DNA of 64,000 bases from Saccharibacillus qingshengii. Lineage in GTDB: Bacteria; Bacillota; Bacilli; Paenibacillales; Paenibacillaceae. Both the position numbers and the translations under genes were made by a program. The DNA lies in the NCBI RefSeq assembly GCF_013185195.1, contig NZ_JAAZWC010000015.1:55331-119330 (forward strand), read 5' to 3'. The notes below the pieces were generated by a model. The model was given only the letters and a program-made list of their open reading frames with translations. It was not told the origin of the DNA and did not search any database. This document shows, piece by piece, positions 62,239-64,000 of the stretch. Each line of letters starts with the position of its first letter. Position 1 is the stretch's first letter.

Positions 62239-62279
62239 TTCACGCGGGGTGTAACCGAACCCAAGCCCCAGTCGGACCG

Positions 62280-64000
62280 CTATATATTCTGCCTCAATTT
62301 ACGGTATACGCCCGGAGTCACCTGTTCTTTTTTGCGGAAAGAGCGGATAAAGTTCTGCGGATTATGATACTGCAGCCGCTCGGCGATTTCTTTTACCGTT
62401 TGATCGGTTTCGGTCAGCCACTTTTTGGCCATATCGAGCCGGTACCCCATCAGATAATCGCTGAACGTCGTGCCGAATTCTTTTTTGAAAATGCTGCTGA
62501 GATAATTCGGGTTGTAATGCAGGCGTTCCCCGATCAGTTCCAGCGAAAGTTCCCGGTCGTACTCCTCGTGCACAATGGCGGCGATCTTCTCCGACAAACA
62601 GCGGAACTGCTCGGTCGTCTTTTTTTCCATACTGCGCACCATCGGGAAAATGACCTGCTCGACGAGGACGCGTTCGACTTCTTCCGGGTTGCGGATTTCA
62701 AGCAGACGATGGTACAGCGCATGATTGTCGGCCGTCAGCAGCACTTCGATCCCGAGCAGCTGCTCCAGCTGGATCAGATTGTTCACCAGCCGGATCAGCA
62801 TGACTTCCAGATTCATGGAGTTCCGGCTTTTCTTCATGAATTCCGCCAGCAGCGGATACAGCGCGGCCGACACCTGCTGCTCGTCCCCGATCCGGATCGC
62901 GTCGAACAGCTTCGATTCCAGTTCCGACGGATAATGCAGCAGAACCGGTCCCGGAACGACACTCTCGATATCCGCATAGAAAATAATCGACTCTTTGCCA
63001 AGATTCAGCCGCTGGTGAAGCGCCTGCTTGCTCATTTCGCACGCTTCCCGGCTTTTGAGCAGTTTCGGATAGGCCCGGCTGATCCCGACACTGACGGACA
63101 ACTTCAGGTAGTCTTTGACCGCATGCACGATTCGTTTGGCATAATCGAGCATATGCCGGCGAATCTCCGCTTCATCCAGACCGTCAAACATCAGAATGGT
63201 AGCCTGCGTATTATCGTTCAGAAGAACGGGCAGCATCCGGTTGTGCGCAGGGACGATCTCCTCGGCAATTTTGTTTACGGCGAGCAGAAGAACGTCGCGA
63301 TCGGGCGATTCCCGCTTGCCCACATTATCGAGCTGGACGAGCATGGTGACATACTGCCTGGCTTCTCCCCCGTCATAGCGCCAGCGCTTCAATTGATGAT
63401 CCAGTTCGCCCGCGGTAATACGGCTGCGGAACAAATTCAATACGAACTGCGTTTCGAGCTGCGGCTGCTCCGCTTCCATCAGACTTTCCAGACTCTGCTT
63501 CTCGCTGAGCAGGCGGTTGATCGAAGACAAGATCCAGTCGATCTCGTTCTTGGGTGTCAAGGAAGCATGCTGGGGCAGGCTGTGCGTAATCTGGCGAATC
63601 GGTTTTGTGAAATAGCCTGCGATGACGTAAGCCGCTACCGTAATCAGCAGAATAAGCGCAAGCTCCATAGCAATCAGGCCGTAGCGCGTCGTCTGGAGCG
63701 CCCCGGCAATCTCCCGCTGATCGAGTACGGTAAAATACGTCCAGTTGTTATACGAGGAACGCGAATAAATCAGCTGCGATTTGCCTGTTCCTTCCGGTTC
63801 CCAATCGATCATCCCTCCACTGCCTTGGGCCATACCTGCCGCCTCGGCCAATTGGGCTCTCTGCGGACCTCCCGGCATCGAACCGCCCGGCTCGGTGTCG
63901 TACATCAAATCGCCCTGCTTATTTAGGGCGTGTTTTAAAACCCGATTCCGCCCAACTATTTCAATAAAATCATCGTCGAAGCCAAATAAACGAAGCTCAA
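62280..64000 (-). CDS. Membrane sensor/AraC-type regulator (YtdP-like), partial (runs off the right edge)
   Basis: The frame is open to the window edge, so the N terminus is missing; 573 codons are visible. Order: the end of an extracytoplasmic sensor domain, one TM (IAMELALILLITVAAYVIAG), a linker of about 330 residues, and a C-terminal AraC DNA-binding domain with two helix-turn-helix units (LIGERLHYNPNYLSSIFKKE and EIAERLQYHNPQNFIRSFRK). Regulators of this form control adjacent complex-sugar transport loci in Bacillus and Paenibacillus. It is likely to sense the oligosaccharide and activate the divergent permease operons. Confidence 0.88.
   Translation of the reverse strand, partial: ELRLFGFDDDFIEIVGRNRVLKHALNKQGDLMYDTEPGGSMPGGPQRAQLAEAAGMAQGSGGMIDWEPEGTGKSQLIYSRSSYNNWTYFTVLDQREIAGALQTTRYGLIAMELALILLITVAAYVIAGYFTKPIRQITHSLPQHASLTPKNEIDWILSSINRLLSEKQSLESLMEAEQPQLETQFVLNLFRSRITAGELDHQLKRWRYDGGEARQYVTMLVQLDNVGKRESPDRDVLLLAVNKIAEEIVPAHNRMLPVLLNDNTQATILMFDGLDEAEIRRHMLDYAKRIVHAVKDYLKLSVSVGISRAYPKLLKSREACEMSKQALHQRLNLGKESIIFYADIESVVPGPVLLHYPSELESKLFDAIRIGDEQQVSAALYPLLAEFMKKSRNSMNLEVMLIRLVNNLIQLEQLLGIEVLLTADNHALYHRLLEIRNPEEVERVLVEQVIFPMVRSMEKKTTEQFRCLSEKIAAIVHEEYDRELSLELIGERLHYNPNYLSSIFKKEFGTTFSDYLMGYRLDMAKKWLTETDQTVKEIAERLQYHNPQNFIRSFRKKEQVTPGVYRKLRQNI

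Noticed and set aside
1..64000. CRISPR array, IS element, prophage or rRNA operon
   Set aside because: No regular spacer-repeat pattern, transposase, integrase, phage structural gene or rRNA sequence was seen.

Overview
The window is a GC-rich (high-50s % by eye) stretch of a Firmicutes chromosome. Strong AGGAGG-type ribosome sites, frequent TTG/GTG starts, a PerR-type regulator, Spo0A-like and SigD-like sites, a formate-dependent PurT and a pectin locus of the LplABC/YteR type all suggest the Paenibacillaceae; a Saccharibacillus- or Paenibacillus-like organism is an inference. I see no IS element, prophage, CRISPR array or rRNA. Most genes lie on the minus strand.

Layout. 1-3.1 kb: an HscC-type Hsp70 with its J-domain partner, running off the left edge. 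3.3-6.2 kb: an acetoacetate decarboxylase/ketopantoate-reductase-like pair facing a LysR gene. 6.3-14.1 kb: an ABC-exporter remnant, an amino acid permease, a PH-domain membrane protein, a Gfo/Idh oxidoreductase, a LysR regulator, a flavin reductase-like protein, UvsE and a YceI protein. 14.3-17.1 kb: a two-component system and a zinc-ribbon YvyF-like gene. 17.2-26.1 kb: one minus-strand operon joining a peptide-type ABC importer to three flavin-linked genes, probably for scavenging organosulfur or similar compounds; its first permease gene carries a 1-nt frameshift. 26.3-29.9 kb: a UbiD-family decarboxylase, and a small STAS-like protein next to a KAS III homologue lacking the usual His/Asn. 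30-32.8 kb: catalase, an atypical response regulator and a PerR-like regulator. 32.9-33.3 kb: a stretch with no good gene but a strong promoter, many hairpins and a terminator, read as an undescribed ncRNA of about 430 nt. 33.4-37.8 kb: a YjfB-like motility protein behind a SigD-like site, a GNAT enzyme, a Fur-controlled flavodoxin with an unknown partner, an RNA methyltransferase and an RluA-type pseudouridine synthase. 37.9-45.6 kb: topoisomerase IV (parC, parE), an ABC-2 type transporter, a GDSL esterase and tRNA-Lys(CUU). 45.7-51.9 kb: a CAP-domain protein, a GNAT, PurT and a heterodimeric ABC exporter. 52.2-64 kb: a pectin/xylan oligosaccharide locus.

How the genes work together. In the right-hand locus, an SBP and two LplB/LplC-type permeases would import oligosaccharides. 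GH105, GH28, a pectinesterase, an alpha/beta esterase and a GH43 xylosidase, none with a signal peptide, would finish them in the cytoplasm. A membrane AraC-type regulator and a cre-like site are the likely controls. The second permease gene is divergent from the rest, which is unusual. In the catalase/PerR region the regulator, its probable target and a palindromic operator lie together. The flavodoxin is controlled by a perfect 15-bp Fur box lying inside its promoter.
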